Of a stretch of 64,000 nt of DNA, positions 49,605 to 61,040 are shown piece after piece. Origin of the DNA: Glossina fuscipes (taxonomy: Eukaryota > Arthropoda > Insecta > Diptera > Glossinidae); contig NW_023998460.1 of NCBI RefSeq assembly GCF_014805625.2, forward strand, positions 1,098,311-1,162,310, in the 5' to 3' direction. A program made the translations under genes and the position numbers. Under the pieces are notes generated by a model. That model was given only the letters and a program-made list of their open reading frames with translations, was not told the origin of the DNA and ran no database searches. The first letter of the stretch is position 1; each line of letters begins with the position of its first letter.

Positions 49605-49952
49605 TGAAAATGAGTCAAATATCTGAAGAAATACAAAAAAGCTGCGAAAACAATTCTTTTTGCAGTACGTGGTGAGAACGTTGTGAGTGAGCGAAGGAGC
49701 CAGGAATGGTTTGCTCGACTCCTTTTGGGTATATCGATGTCAAAGATACAACTCGCATTCGCCGAATAAGTCGATTAAATTTTGCAACTGGTGGAACAAG
49801 ACAGTCACGCAAGCGAAAATAGCGGACGCACTAAACGCCAACCACATGGCAGTTTGCAATCATTTGAAAAGAGCAGGCTGCAAAAAGAATCCAAAAAAAG
49901 ACCAAGCTACTTTAAGTCAATTAGGTTTATATAGCAGGCGAACGAATGAATA
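49605..49952 (+). pseudogene. mariner-type transposase N-terminus, decayed
   Basis: The DNA-binding half of a Tc1/mariner transposase is readable across three frames: AAKTILFAVRGENVVSERRS then QEWFARL (first helix-turn-helix and the WFARF signature); DVKDTTRIRR (the FDVKDAPRSGRP-like linker); and TQAKIADALNANHMAVCNHL then KRAGCKK (second helix-turn-helix). It stops at TAG at 49951 before the WVPHEL linker and the catalytic DD(E/D) domain. At least two frameshifts. Terminal inverted repeats were not found. It is an inactive fragment, irritans/mauritiana-like by flavour. Confidence 0.78.
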
Positions 49953-50040
49953 GCAATTGTACTATATTGGAAGCTCTTTCTTCTCAACTCTCATAATCTT
50001 CATTGATAATTATTTAATGAGTTTCTGTCGAAAAACATGA

Positions 50041-50055
50041 AATAACAACAAGCAA
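50041..50055 (+). repeat. SINE target-site duplication, left
   Basis: aataacaacaagcaa, identical to 50230-50244. Confidence 0.95.
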
Positions 50056-50229
50056 TCCGCCTGAGTGGCCGAGTAGGCAAGAGTCTCGACTAGCAACTCA
50101 ATAGTCGTGGGTTCAAACCTCAAGTGCGGTAGAGTTTTTAATAAAAAGCCGATAGCCCTAGATGCTAGTGCTTTAAGACTTTAGTCTTAGAATTTATTCT
50201 CTGGCTAAATTTATAATAATAATAATAAT
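50056..50229 (+). mobile_element. tRNA-derived SINE, full length, young insertion
   Basis: It starts tccgcctgagtggccgagta (A-box region) and carries a canonical B box at gggttcaaacct (50109-50120). It then has gagtttttaataaaaagccg, atagccctagatgctagtg, ctttaagactttagtctta, ttctctggctaaattt and a (TAA)n tail. The perfect 15-base direct repeats on each side (50041-50055, 50230-50244) show an intact, recent retroposition. The head looks Ser/Leu-tRNA derived. The (TAA)n tail is typical of elements mobilised by I-like LINEs. It is about 174 bases and non-coding. Confidence 0.92.
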
Positions 50230-50244
50230 AATAACAACAAGCAA
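50230..50244 (+). repeat. SINE target-site duplication, right
   Basis: aataacaacaagcaa, identical to 50041-50055. Confidence 0.95.
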
Positions 50245-50515
50245 AAACATTATATAAGGTGTTGCATGCAAAGTAGTCAAAAAAGTGGTCCCGTCCAAAC
50301 CATTTTCAATAGCGCCCTTGGGCCCAAACACGCCAATGGACAAAATTTCATTGAAATATCTCACAACTGTAGGCTAAATACAAGAAGACAAGACGAACAG
50401 AAACGCTTAAATCGATTCAGAAAGTAATTCCTTCAACTCCTTCTGGATGTTGCATACATCCTCACAAACTTACCGTATCCTTAGCCACAAGTGGTGTAGG
50501 GTATAAAATAATGGT
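50245..50515 (+). mobile_element. DINE-like repeat, second subfamily fragment
   Basis: The block aaaaaagtggtcccgtccaa, gcgcccttgggcccaaac and gacaaaatttcattgaaata matches 32585-32690. A gacgaacagaaacgcttaaa stretch and the terminus agtggtgtagggtataaaat follow. Confidence 0.65.
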
Positions 50516-51097
50516 ATAGAGTACAAAAAATAAAGAAAAAAATATTTAAAATACCACATGATGAAACGTAAGTACATCCTGATTGGTTCGTATGCGCATC
50601 TTGTCGTTGGTAATACAGATGGCTCAAACCTTTCGTCTTTTTTCAAATTTTATTTTAATAAAAACAAATAAAAGAAAAATTTCACAAGAAATCGTTAAAA
50701 TATCGCATATAAATATTGCCATATTTACATATGTTGTGTATTAGTAAATTGATTGGTGTGACGAGCACAACAAGGCTTAAAGTAGCTATACGATTTAAAA
50801 TTAGTTTTCTCTTTTTTTTGGGTTGTGTAACTTTTTTTAACGTTCTCTTTTTCTCATTTTTTCAAATATTTTGTCTATCCATTTGTTCCATTGACAGATA
50901 ACTATATTTTTGTTTGCAAACATAAAGAAGAAATAGAATCAATAGAAAACCGAAAAACCATTATTGCACACCTTTCCCAACTTCACGGTTTTCTAACTTG
51001 CGATCTTTAAAATAATTAATCATATAAAACTAATTAAAGAAATTCTAATTAAAAAGCTGAAAATATAAGTTTTCACGTACGCGTCTTTGTATACAAA
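50516..51097. other. AT-rich DNA, no gene seen
   Basis: The 61-codon frame at 50716-50901 is Phe/Leu-rich and has no recognised domain. Confidence 0.5.
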
Positions 51098-51830
51098 ACA
51101 AGTAGGAAAGTTATATTCGGTCGATGCCAAATCAATCTTGAATACTTACCATCTCAAATCTTTGGCGTTCCAAGTTATTATTTATTGTCATAAAAGAGTA
51201 GATAAAATCTATCTTTAACCTTCTACCTTACTAAAAAGTATTGTTAGGAGGGAAATTGATCTATCCCCGTAATTAATTGAGAATTAACACACTTAGCTCT
51301 TTGCACGATATTTTTAAGAAAAGATTAATCCACCAGGTCGTGGTGTGAGTGTAGAATTGCCGAGTTTTAGGCAAACAATATGTCCTCATTTGAGGAATGT
51401 GCAAAGCAGTTTTAAGCATTCGATCTTGTTTATCTTATAAAATATAATAAAAATGAAAAATACAAAATTTATTTACTTGTAACTTTGTATGGGCGTGGCC
51501 CATTTGTTCCCTTTTTAAATATTATTATTATTATTATTATTTTAATTTTAGACTAATGAATTGAATTCTTAGACTAAAAAAAGAGACATTGAGCACTAGC
51601 AACACAGGCTATCGGCTCTAAATATAATTAGTAGAGTTTTTCGCAAAGTAAATGTGTAACATTTCGGAATTCTATTTTTTCAAATTTGTGTGCGCAAAAC
51701 TCAAAAATTTTTGTTTAGAAAGACGGAGTTGCGTTTAATTTACGCTTCACTGCGGGCTTGGTGCTTGGGCACACTAAACTATTGTACAGCGCTTGTGAAT
51801 CGGGTCAAACTGCTTTAAATTAATAAAAAC
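51098..51830 (+). mobile_element. DINE-like repeat interrupted by a SINE tail
   Basis: The head aacaagtaggaaagttatat and tcggtcgatgccaaatc, the middle blocks (aagaaaagattaatccacc, gtatgggcgtggcccattt) and, after the SINE fragment at 51520-51632, cgcaaagtaaatgtg and cacttcactgcgggctt follow the order of the 11428 copy. The host element is older than the SINE fragment it contains. Confidence 0.72.
51520..51632 (-). repeat. SINE 3' tail nested in a DINE-like element
   Basis: On the minus strand: agagccgatagcctgtgttg, ctagtgctcaatgtctc, agtctaagaattcaattc, then (TAA)n at 51520-51541. It is nearly identical to 377-455 and lacks the tRNA head. Confidence 0.82.
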
Positions 51831-52240
51831 AAAAATTGTTTTTCATCTTTGTTATAAGTTTTAGCACAAAATAGTGCTGTAAAATTCGGCAAAACTTTTT
51901 TTCCACGACCAAGTAAAACTAAACAGGAGTAGTTCTCACTGGAAATTTGCCACACCGACAATTAGAAAAGTAGATAGATTTTTGACCCGGTAGCTACGAT
52001 GGAAATGGTACAAGAGGAATGTTACTTCTTACTTCTACATTTCACTTTAGCTGCTTAGAGCAGCGTTGCAAACGCTAAGATATTGATGTCTATGTGTAAA
52101 AAAGCACATACATCTCTCTGAATAGCCTTAAAGACAAACTGCATTTCACATTATAACCGACATTAATTAGGGCGTACCGGTGGCTCTAAAGCTAACGGCA
52201 TATGTTAGCAAAGTGCACGTTGTTCATTTTTTACACAATC
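51831..52240. other. AT-rich DNA, no gene seen
   Basis: No repeat or coding domain is recognised. Confidence 0.5.
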
Positions 52241-52500
52241 ACCTTGAAAGTATTTGTGTCGCTTTAAATTATATACACTGAGGAAGCTCTCAATCTGTTG
52301 AAAAAACTTTTCAAAAAGGCGTTCGCGCTCTTTCCGTCTATGTAATGTCTGTTTTAAACATGCTCTTTTTCTATTGTAGACATTGGCAGAAACATTGGAT
52401 GTTCTTACACACAGGTCGGTATTAAAGATGCGTCAAATCAATCGAAGAGCACGCCTACAGTACGGCGTGAAGTGAGGACATCTCTGTTTTATACAAGGTT
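52241..52500. mobile_element. DINE-like fragment, decayed
   Basis: The blocks gcagaaacattggatgttc, ttacacacaggtcggtatt and aagatgcgtcaaatcaatcg resemble the middle of the family (compare 45960-46150 and 25680-25760). Boundaries and orientation are uncertain. Confidence 0.45.
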
Positions 52501-52689
52501 GAAAAATTTGTTTTTTGCTCATTATTTATAAACTACGGCAAATAAATCTACAAAAATTTAAATGTATTTTTTATAATCAATACTGTACTATCTCTGGAAA
52601 AATGGTACAACTTGGCCGGGCCTACTTAATTTTATAATATCATAATTTAATTTTTTTTTTTCAAAATCTTCATAACTTACAGAAGCAAG

Positions 52690-52990
52690 CTGCAAAAACC
52701 CCATAAATTCTTGGCCAGTTCCAAACTCGGAATGCACCTTAGTGTGTCTGATCGTTCATCTGTCCATCTGTTTGCTTGCGCAACGTTGCAGTACACGTCC
52801 TCCTGTCCACAAAAATAAAGATATCGCCTACTAACTTCCAAAATAATTTGAAAACGGTCCAAACTTATCAAAGAACACTCCTATAACGCCCACACTTCTA
52901 TGTAAGAAAACTGCGACCACTTTTGTTTGTTACTCATAACAAGCAACACATACAACATTTTCACTTTTATTCTGAAATGAGGAAAAATCA
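52690..52990 (-). mobile_element. DINE-like repeat, second subfamily, inverted
   Basis: On the minus strand: tggaagttagtaggcgatat, ctttatttttgtggacagga, gcaacgttgcgcaagcaaa and cagatggacagatgaacgat, then aaggtgcattccgagtttg. It is closely parallel to 47765-47960, including the 'cttatcaaagaacac' end, so the two share one rearranged subfamily. Confidence 0.65.
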
Positions 52991-54755
52991 TCCACGTTCC
53001 ACTTTATATTGTAGAGCATGAAAATTTAGTTCGTCTACATTTTTCGTCTCTTATGCGGTAGCGGTGATGAGTTTAAAACATTCACCCATGACCGAAAATA
53101 ATTTTCTTACTTTGTTGCCTGTTCATTTTGTTTTTTACTCAAAGTTCAAAGTGTTTCTATGTTTTTCTCTAACTAAAGCAGTTTTTAATAAATGGAGAGA
53201 AATGAAGGGTGCAAACTTCTTTTACTTAAATGTCTCGATTGATTCATCTGCAGTAAGTGTCCAACGTGTAGTTGTTTGCGTAATCTTTATTGCTTGCTTC
53301 GCCACATATGCAGCTATCAACTCGTAGTAATAATAGTAACAAGTGTTTCTGGTAACAGCGGTTAATGTAGTGGTTTCAAGGTTACCAACAACAACTTCAC
53401 CTTGCAGAGTGAATAATATGTCTGTTCGAATGAAGCAGACAACCAAACCAGTCAGCCTGACAAGAAATTTTTGCTTTCGTAATATCTGGGTATTTGCTTA
53501 ATATTCGTGCCTGCGTCCGTCTATATGTGGCTGTATGTGGGACAAAAACACACTTCCTACCACATTTAAACACTAAAACATGCAAGACATTAACCATCAT
53601 CTCCTCCAAAAAATATCAACAAAAAAGTAAACAAAAAAGGCATCTCCAAGCTCGATAACTACAGCCATGCAACAGGGTAAACGTGACTTTAGTATTTTTC
53701 GGCAGGAGTTTTTAAATGTCATTGAACCTTGTGCTTAAATATTTTTAAAGAAACGGTAATTTTAAGCTTACGTACGACGTGGTTACACAAAATTGCAATT
53801 TATCAAAACATCGTAACATGTCAATGGCTGCTGAGAAATAAGGGAAAAGAAAGCAAAGGCATGACGAAAAGCAAACACCCACCCAAAAGACTCTCGAACC
53901 AAACCAGCCCACACATTTATATAGATGTTGAAACGTCTTCAGGCAGTTCGTTTTACTTTGACTGAGAAAGAAAAGCAGGAAACGCTTTTATACCGTCTAC
54001 GCATGCGCACATGTTAAAACCGTCGCTTTTTCAGTTTGCAACCCACAGTCCAGATTCGTTTGCACTTATTTCGAAGCAAGCACTATTTTTTATCAATTTT
54101 AAAGAGTGGCGAAATATTCGCATATCTACTATACGTTTTATCCTGGCATCTTATCGCGGACAACAGCTTACAACAAGAGTGTCTTTTGTACTTGCCGAAA
54201 ATTTAAAAAATATTTGATATGTTTAATCTATGATTGTAATCAATGTCCATTTGCACACTTAGAAACACTTGCGATACATAAGCATGCGCATAAATAGGCA
54301 AAAATCAAACACTAAACTCATTTCGGCTATCTATTCTATCTACTTTTAAACTATCAATGGGCTTGTCTAGCTTTTAGCTAGGCATACACCTTGTGTTAAG
54401 GAACATTAGCGTTGTATTTCAATTCAACAAACGGTAGAAGCTTACTATTGCTGGAAGAAATATATTCCTATACATATATTTTTAAGCTTCTTTGTCAATG
54501 TTTTTAAAGAACAAGAGCGAAATTTTCACACCCTATAACATTTAGTGGGCGCGGTTGATATTTTCTGTCTTTAGAATGAAAGTGTAAACCTATACGATGT
54601 ATGTGTTGTCCTTATGAGTAATTAGCAAAAAAAACGGAAAACAAAGGCGTCCACAACTTTTATTCCATAGAGGTGTGGGCTTTGTCGGAGAGTTCTTTGA
54701 AAAGCTTGGGAGATTTTCAAATTCTTTGCAAGTTTATAGGTGATATATTTATTAT
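52991..54755. other. No supported gene
   Basis: A short zinc-finger-like string (YDCNQCPF...LAIHKHAHK) is encoded at about 54225-54294, but the Cys-to-His spacing is two residues short of a C2H2 finger and no exon boundaries support it. Other frames show nothing. Confidence 0.4.
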
Positions 54756-54759
54756 TGCG

Positions 54760-55235
54760 AACGGGACAGAGGGACCGATAAGTCGACGTACATGCTTAGG
54801 TGCATTCGGTAGTTGAAACTTGCCAAGAATTTACATACTTTGTGGAATTTTTGAACTTTGCTTGTGTGTGTTGTGTACAGTGTTGAAAAAAATTGAGTTT
54901 ATGACATACTATAAAATGAAGTAGGGGTGGCCGAATTTTGCTTCACCTTTGTGTGGTTCTATAGGCGTGTCCTTCGACTATTTTGGCCATTTTCAATATC
55001 TACCTGCGTGCAAGAACTTCCAATGTTTTTTGGCCAAATTTGAAATCGGTAGCTTCATTGTTGCTGCCAGGAGATTGTTTCAACAGACATTACACAGACG
55101 GACTGATGGATATGCTTAAATCGATTCAAAATTTGCTGATGCATATATTTTGTGGGATCTCTGAAGCTTCCTTCTGTGTGCTGTAAACCTTTTGATAAAA
55201 TGATCATCCTTCGGTGATGGGTGTAATAATAAAAT
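54760..55235 (+). mobile_element. DINE-like repeat, mostly 3' half
   Basis: Clear blocks from 54985: attttcaatatctacctgcg, tgcaagaacttccaatgttt, aatttgaaatcggtagcttc, ttacacagacggactgatgg, tgcttaaatcgattcaaaat, ctgatgcatatattttgtgg, gcttccttctgtgtgctgta, and the terminus catccttcggtgatgggtg. The part before 54985 is weaker. This is the best-preserved 3' end of the family in the window. Confidence 0.75.
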
Positions 55236-56378
55236 CACACATTTATTATAATGAATAGCAAGTTAGTATGAAGATATAAAGTTATGAATAAAATCTTCAG
55301 TTACGTGGGAAAGGCCCACACTCTGACACACTCTGAGCGGTATAATTTTTGGCCAATTTTAGGCCTCACTAGAATCAGTGTAGAAAACATCGACTTCTAT
55401 GCCATTGGGCATTGTCATAAAGGCATATTAAAGGAAATCGACCCGGACTTTAGGATTACGTGTTGGCAAGGGAAAATATGCAACTTTGCGCAAAGTGTGA
55501 AAAAAAGCAATTTCGGTTTTGTTATGAAAGCATTCCAATCTTCCAACAGGTGCATGCAGGTATTTTGGCCAGCCACAACTATTAATGAAAATTATAAATT
55601 AATGAGAACCATCAATGCACATAATGGCTAAATTCAATGGTTTTGGTTTTTTCTGTATTCTATAGCATTCTATGATAAATAGTGTTAATCAGTGTATACA
55701 GCTACTAATAATGGAAAGCTCAATATTGCATTTTCGACGTTCATTACTTTTGTTGTTTGATTTAAAGAAATCTTTCTTTCGACGCAATATCGCCAGCTTG
55801 CCAGAAAGATGGGAAATAGTTATAAAAATGGGGGAAAATATATTGATTAATATATAATGTGCCAATCGTTCTCAATATGCCCAAAAAACATGCAAGCACT
55901 TAACAAATTGATCACCTACGTCCGTCAACCGTCAACCCTTAAATTCTTGCTTCGACTTTCTTTTTCGCCTTCCACCTATATAGAATCACACTCCACTTAA
56001 GATATCTCAAAGGACGTCAAAAATACAAAAATTCATTCATAAAATTAATCGTCTTGGCTATTTAAAAAAAAAAGTAAGATTTGCAAAGTAAATAGAATCA
56101 AATACGATTTGGTTATTTATACTTTTTCTGTCCGTTTAGTCATCATTGTTATATGCAAATCTTTTTTGCTTGTTGGAACTTAAAATAGCCTTTTATGAAT
56201 TTACGTTGTTATTCAACTTCTTTTGAGATTATGTGCGTATCACTGAATTGTGACTTTGTAAGTTAACGTAGCCTTAATTTAAAATTCTTGGGAATATCCA
56301 TCTACGAACTATTTACAGAAATTCATATTTACAACGTTTAATGTTGTCAGTTTTGTTTTAACCTCATACTCATTCCAT
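55236..56378. other. No supported gene
   Basis: A 115-codon frame at 55284-55631 has no recognised domain; the rest is AT-rich. Confidence 0.45.
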
Positions 56379-57590
56379 CACGGCTTTCGTAAAGGGCGAT
56401 CTACAGTCACCAACTTGTTAGAGTTTACCTGTCATGTTTTCAAGGCTTTTTCTAGCGGCTCTCGCACAGATGTTATTTACACTGATTTAAGCAAAGCATT
56501 TGATATGGTTAACCATAGACTACTTATCTTTAAACTCCAAGCCTCTGGTTTCCCACCCTACTTAGTGAAATGGATAAGCTCTTATCTGCACAATAGATCC
56601 TTCAGGGTTTTGTTTAACTCCATCACCTCGGATGAATTTCCCGTTACGTCTGGCGTACCTCAAGGAAGTCACTTAGGTCCTATTTTATTTAGTTTATACA
56701 TTAACGATCTCGCATCGGTGGTTAATTCCAGCCAGATCTTAATGTATGCTGATGATGTGAAACTGTTTTCTTCCTTCTTTGTTGAATCGCAATCACATCA
56801 GCTTCAAGGTGATTTGGATAATTTCGTTGCATGGTGCTCTTTGAATCTTCTGAAACTAAATCTGGGTAAATGTAAGAAGCTTTCATTCTCAAGAAGAAAG
56901 TCATTCATTACTCAGTATTTCATAGATTCGCATAAGTTGGAGGACGTCGATTCGATTACAGATTTAGGCGTTCTATTTGACCGTAGGTTACGTTTTAACT
57001 TGCATATTGAGCTCTCGATTAGCAAAGCTAGGTCCACGCTTGGTTTTATAAAAAGGTGGTCCAAAGAGTTTGATGATCCCTACATTACGAAAAGGCTGTA
57101 CATGTGTTTGGTTAGACCGATACTCGAGTATGCCTCAGTTGTGTGGTGTCCTTCATATAGATGCTTCGTAGATTCAATTGAATCTGTTCAAAAGCAATTC
57201 TTGCTGTTTGCCCTTAGAAATTTGGGTTGGGATCCGATTGCCTCTATTCCTCCGTATGAAAATAGGTTGCTTCTGCTGTCCCTACCGTCTCTTGAGAAAC
57301 GTAGATTTGTTCTTGGCGTTTCCTTTTTAATTAAAGTAATAAATGGTGCTATTGACTCGCCTTCATTATTTGGTGAAATAAGCTGTAATGTCCCCAACCG
57401 CTTCTCGAGGCACTTTATCTTGGTTAAGCTTAATCAGTGTAAATTTAATTATAAGCTGTTCAATCCGCTCAGAGTCGTTTGCAAGAACCTAAATGACGTC
57501 TACCACTTATTCTCGTTATCGGACTCTTTAAAGTCCATTAAAGCAACATTGCTTAATACACGCGATTTACCTATGTCGTATTTAAACTAG
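56379..57590 (+). pseudogene. RT domain of LINE copy 8, open to its stop
   Basis: 403 codons are open from CAC at 56379 to TAG at 57588, with no start codon. RT motifs in order: YTDLSKAFDMVNHRLL (first catalytic Asp at about 56484), SYLHNRSF, TSGVPQGSHLGPILF, LYINDL, then YADDVKLF at 56745-56768 with both catalytic Asp. The thumb includes LGVLFDRRLRF, FIKRWSKE and LVRPILEYASVVW. The conserved C-terminus has PPYENRLLLLSLPS, FSRHFILVKL and DLPMSYLN. The enzyme would copy LINE RNA onto nicked target DNA, but with no endonuclease, no N-terminal RT region and no promoter this copy cannot act alone. It is the best reference sequence for repairing alignments of the other copies. Confidence 0.88.
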
Positions 57591-57905
57591 CTTTTATCCT
57601 TAAAAAGTCGTTACGTTTCGAAAGTGAATTATTGTCAATTTATTATCGGTTGCCAGGCTTATGCATGTTTGCGATGGCTTAGGGCTTCATTTGCAATTTG
57701 GTCCTGCACCGGTTGTAAGTGTGCTTCTATGCTAATAATGTACATGCTTTTTTTCTTTTTTTTTCTTCTTATTTGTTTTATTATGCTTATACTCAATTTT
57801 ATTGTTAATTAATATAAGTTTTGCATTAAGAGCCAATTGAACTCGACTGTTATTTGTTTAGTTGAGTTTCTAGTATAAGTGGAATAAATAAAATAAATAA
57901 ATAAG
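56379..57905 (+). mobile_element. CR1-like LINE copy 8, 5' truncated, best preserved RT
   Basis: The LINE begins abruptly inside the RT (HGFRKGRSTV) and continues without any lesion to the ORF2 stop, the 3' UTR (tatcggttgccaggcttatg, ttgcgatggcttagggc) and a short (AAATA)n end at 57905. 5' truncation of this kind is the normal outcome of incomplete target-primed reverse transcription. No clear target-site duplication is visible. The absence of lesions makes it the youngest CR1 insertion here. Confidence 0.9.
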
Positions 57906-60559
57906 ATCAAAGATAGGATATTCGTACCGGTACTTAATAATTTAATTATTTCGACGCCATAATTGCTACTGTATGCGAAAATCCCCGCTTGCTTTTAACA
58001 AGTGAAAATATTGATAAACGAAGTATGAATTTATTTTGCTAAAGATATTTGGTCATACAAACTTTCCAAGAGTTTCCATTTATATTTATGAGGTGAGAAC
58101 ATTTCTTGCCCTTCTCGCATGCCACATACTAAGATGCCTACGCCTGTCAACTCTTCCGATGTTAGTTTTTAAGATATGAATTATTAGGAGGAAAGACTCT
58201 CGCTTTAACCGACAGAGTGTAAGCTCTCCAGCATACATCGTTGAAAGCTTGAAGTTTTTAAATATTTTTGGTTAATGAATGTGAAAAATGAACACTCTAA
58301 AAATATTTTGTAATGTTTGTAATATCGAAATAATATGTTTAACTTTTCCTGAAGTTTTTGTTATTTTGCAACACTTTGTCGCCGAAGTGTTGGACGTTAA
58401 CATATACTTATGTATTAACGTTAACTGTAATAACATTGTACTTGAATCGCTTGAAGAAGATGCATCAAAAATTTTAGAAGGAACATATTACTGTTCGTTG
58501 TTTCTCGTTCGCCCTCAGATTGCGCTAGGAAACGAATGAAGAAACAATGCCAAAAGTAACTTGTTTGTTTTTAATTTTTTACACTTTCTCTGAACAATAA
58601 AAACACAAAGCCAAAACAAAGCTGTTGCCAAATTTATCACAAAATTTCTTTCCCCTTTTTTGTTAGTCTTCCTGTCTTGCATATGATCACGAGGTTTTTG
58701 TAAACAAAAACGGAAAAAAAATGAAAAAGTCATCGTTTTGACAAAATTATGTTGATAGGCGATGATGACTGGGTGTTCGTGTGTGTGCACATATATCTAT
58801 GTCTGATTTGATTTGCGCAATTTCCCGTTCGTCGACCATAGCTAAAAAAAGCAAATTAATAATTGCACGATAGTGACTTGTTAGGTTGCTAAAAAGACAG
58901 TGCAGTAGAAAAGCTTCGAAAAAATAGTAAACGCAATTATTACAACGGAGAAGTAAACATAACCAACCATATCCACCTTTAAACATCAACACATTAACGT
59001 ATCAGTCAGTTAAATTGGTTTTTGTTGATTTTTCTTCTATTTATATTATCAATGCGTCAACAACTACAATAACAATATCAAGCAACAAGAAGTACAACAA
59101 CAGCAGAAAAAAGTCGAGTTTAATAATTTTCTTTAAGAGGTTTTCCCATAAAGAAAAAGAAGTGCGGTCGAAACTGCAACAGTTAGTTGCTGTCACATTT
59201 ATCAATCATTATTGAAATAAAAAATTCACAGTATTTAGTTTACGATTTTAAATGAATCAAAGTCATCGGACTTGTTACGTTAAACGCACACATACATCAA
59301 CGTAGATTTTGTTGTTAAGTAACACTTCTGGCACTTGGAAACGCTTGCTATTGTTGTATTAACAACTTTTACGTCATTTTAAACATCGAACAGTATCCAG
59401 TCTATCGTTTATTGAAGAGGCCGCTTCATGACGTTTTATAAAATGTAGACACACGCATGTACGTGTAATTTTGTATCTTCCATTTTCTTAGACTACAAAA
59501 TTCCTAATTAGGACCTAAAAGTTGCCATATGTTTTCCAAAAATAAAGAAAAATTAACGTTTTATTCTGTAACAGTTTTTAAATTTAAATTATAGTTTTGC
59601 CATAAGATTCGATATTTGCTCGCGTACCATAAATGTCCCGGCCGTGCAGTTTTTCAAAGACCCGTCCTGATTAAAATAAAAATGATCCATTTTCGTATCG
59701 TATTCTCTCCTCCCTGTCTCCCTCTATCTCCTTGTTGGACTCTCAAAATATAATGTTCTTTTTAGTGCAAAAGGGAATAACGTTTTCTTTTTGTAGCCGA
59801 CAATTTAGGCTCATAGTGTTAAAGACCAAAGGTGATATTTTGTTTGTTTTCGAGGAATGTCCATCACATGCGCATAGATCAAACCATTTGATACCACGTT
59901 GGCCAAGCGTGGTTCAACATAAGGAAACCCCTAAAAATTTAAAACTTGAAGTAATGGATGTTTCTGAGCCGCCAGTGTTTAAAAATTGGTTTATTAACAT
60001 TTCATTCTTTAAAGTTGGGAACAAATAATACTCGAAGCGAACCGATGCAGGTGGGTAGGGCATTTCTTAAAGTACGTTTTCTTTCTGAACTGATCAATTG
60101 TGTTATAGAAATTTGATTTTATCCCAAACCAGCGTCTTGGCATGGGCAAAATTCAGAAAGTTTCTCTACTATTCTTTGTTGACGAATATCTCGGATTTGA
60201 CATAATCAATGTACAACGAGCCTTCTTTGTTTCAGAGCGCTTATTGTGCGGAAGTCAAGTACCCCGGTTAAAATGCCTCCTTTTATTTGCAGGATTCTTA
60301 GCCCGAAAGGTATCTGTATACTGATTGCTGGCAGAGGTCTTTCATAGTGATTGTGGTTACTTCAAAATGTATTATCAAACATAAATGTAGGTCTACATAA
60401 AACCAATAAAGGCAGCTGTAATGAAGGAGTTGCTTAGCGATCAACGAGAAAACAGGAGGCGTTAATCAGGAATTATGTCCGTCTAAAATAATGTGGCTAC
60501 GCTGCTCTTATCCCTGCCGTGATAAGAGGCAAAATATATTCAGCAACATTATCTTCTTT
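57906..60559. other. No supported gene; one 5' UTR-like patch
   Basis: At 59000-59180 a tcagtcagtt initiator-like string is followed by CAACAA/CAGCAG-rich sequence, resembling a fly transcription start and 5' UTR, but no coding exon with a recognisable product follows. Frames at 58288-58539, 59732-60028 (includes RWPSVVQHKETPKNLKLE) and 60142-60324 look partly protein-like, but I recognise none. Confidence 0.4.
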
Positions 60560-60890
60560 TGCTCATTTTTCTCAGTTTGGCAAGTCTGCGAGCGTTGTAG
60601 TTGCGTTATTTCTTTGTGTATTTCTTAGCTTTTTTACTTTATTCGAGTCTAAAGTACAAAAATCGTTAAGAGAATAAAGTGTAATCTATAAGAAATATAT
60701 TAATCTTTTATGTGAAAGTCAATTTAGTTTTGAGCAACAACAATTAGAGCTCTTGGTAAAAGTCTCTCTTTTTTCTGTTAATATGTTTTTAGAGTTTGTT
60801 TTGCTTGCGCATTATATTTACAGTGTCAACGAAAGTGACAAGTTTCGTTTAATTTGTTGACAATTTTTGTGTTGTGGATCTTTTTGCATT

Positions 60891-61040
60891 TTGTTCTTTT
60901 TTTTCTTCATAACCCTTTTCTGTCGTTTTTGAGCGGACATGGATTGTTTATATACACCATGTCGTGCGAAAACAGGCTCAGAATGTGAACGGTTCATCTC
61001 GTATTGGCTTTGTCATTGTTTTCGCCATTTTTGTGTCGTC
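60891..61040 (+). repeat. 5' end duplication of copy 9, unit 1
   Basis: ttttgttctttttttt, a catggattgtttatatacac start at 60939, and MDCLYTPCRAKTGSECERFI. It ends near 61040, where the same landmarks begin again. Confidence 0.82.

Noticed and set aside
50056..50130. A possible tRNA gene on the plus strand
   Set aside because: Same reason: tRNA-like head of a SINE with flanking 15-base duplications.
54225..54294. Zinc-finger-like string YDCNQCPF...HKHAHK
   Set aside because: The Cys-His spacing is two residues short of a C2H2 finger and no exon boundaries or neighbouring fingers exist.
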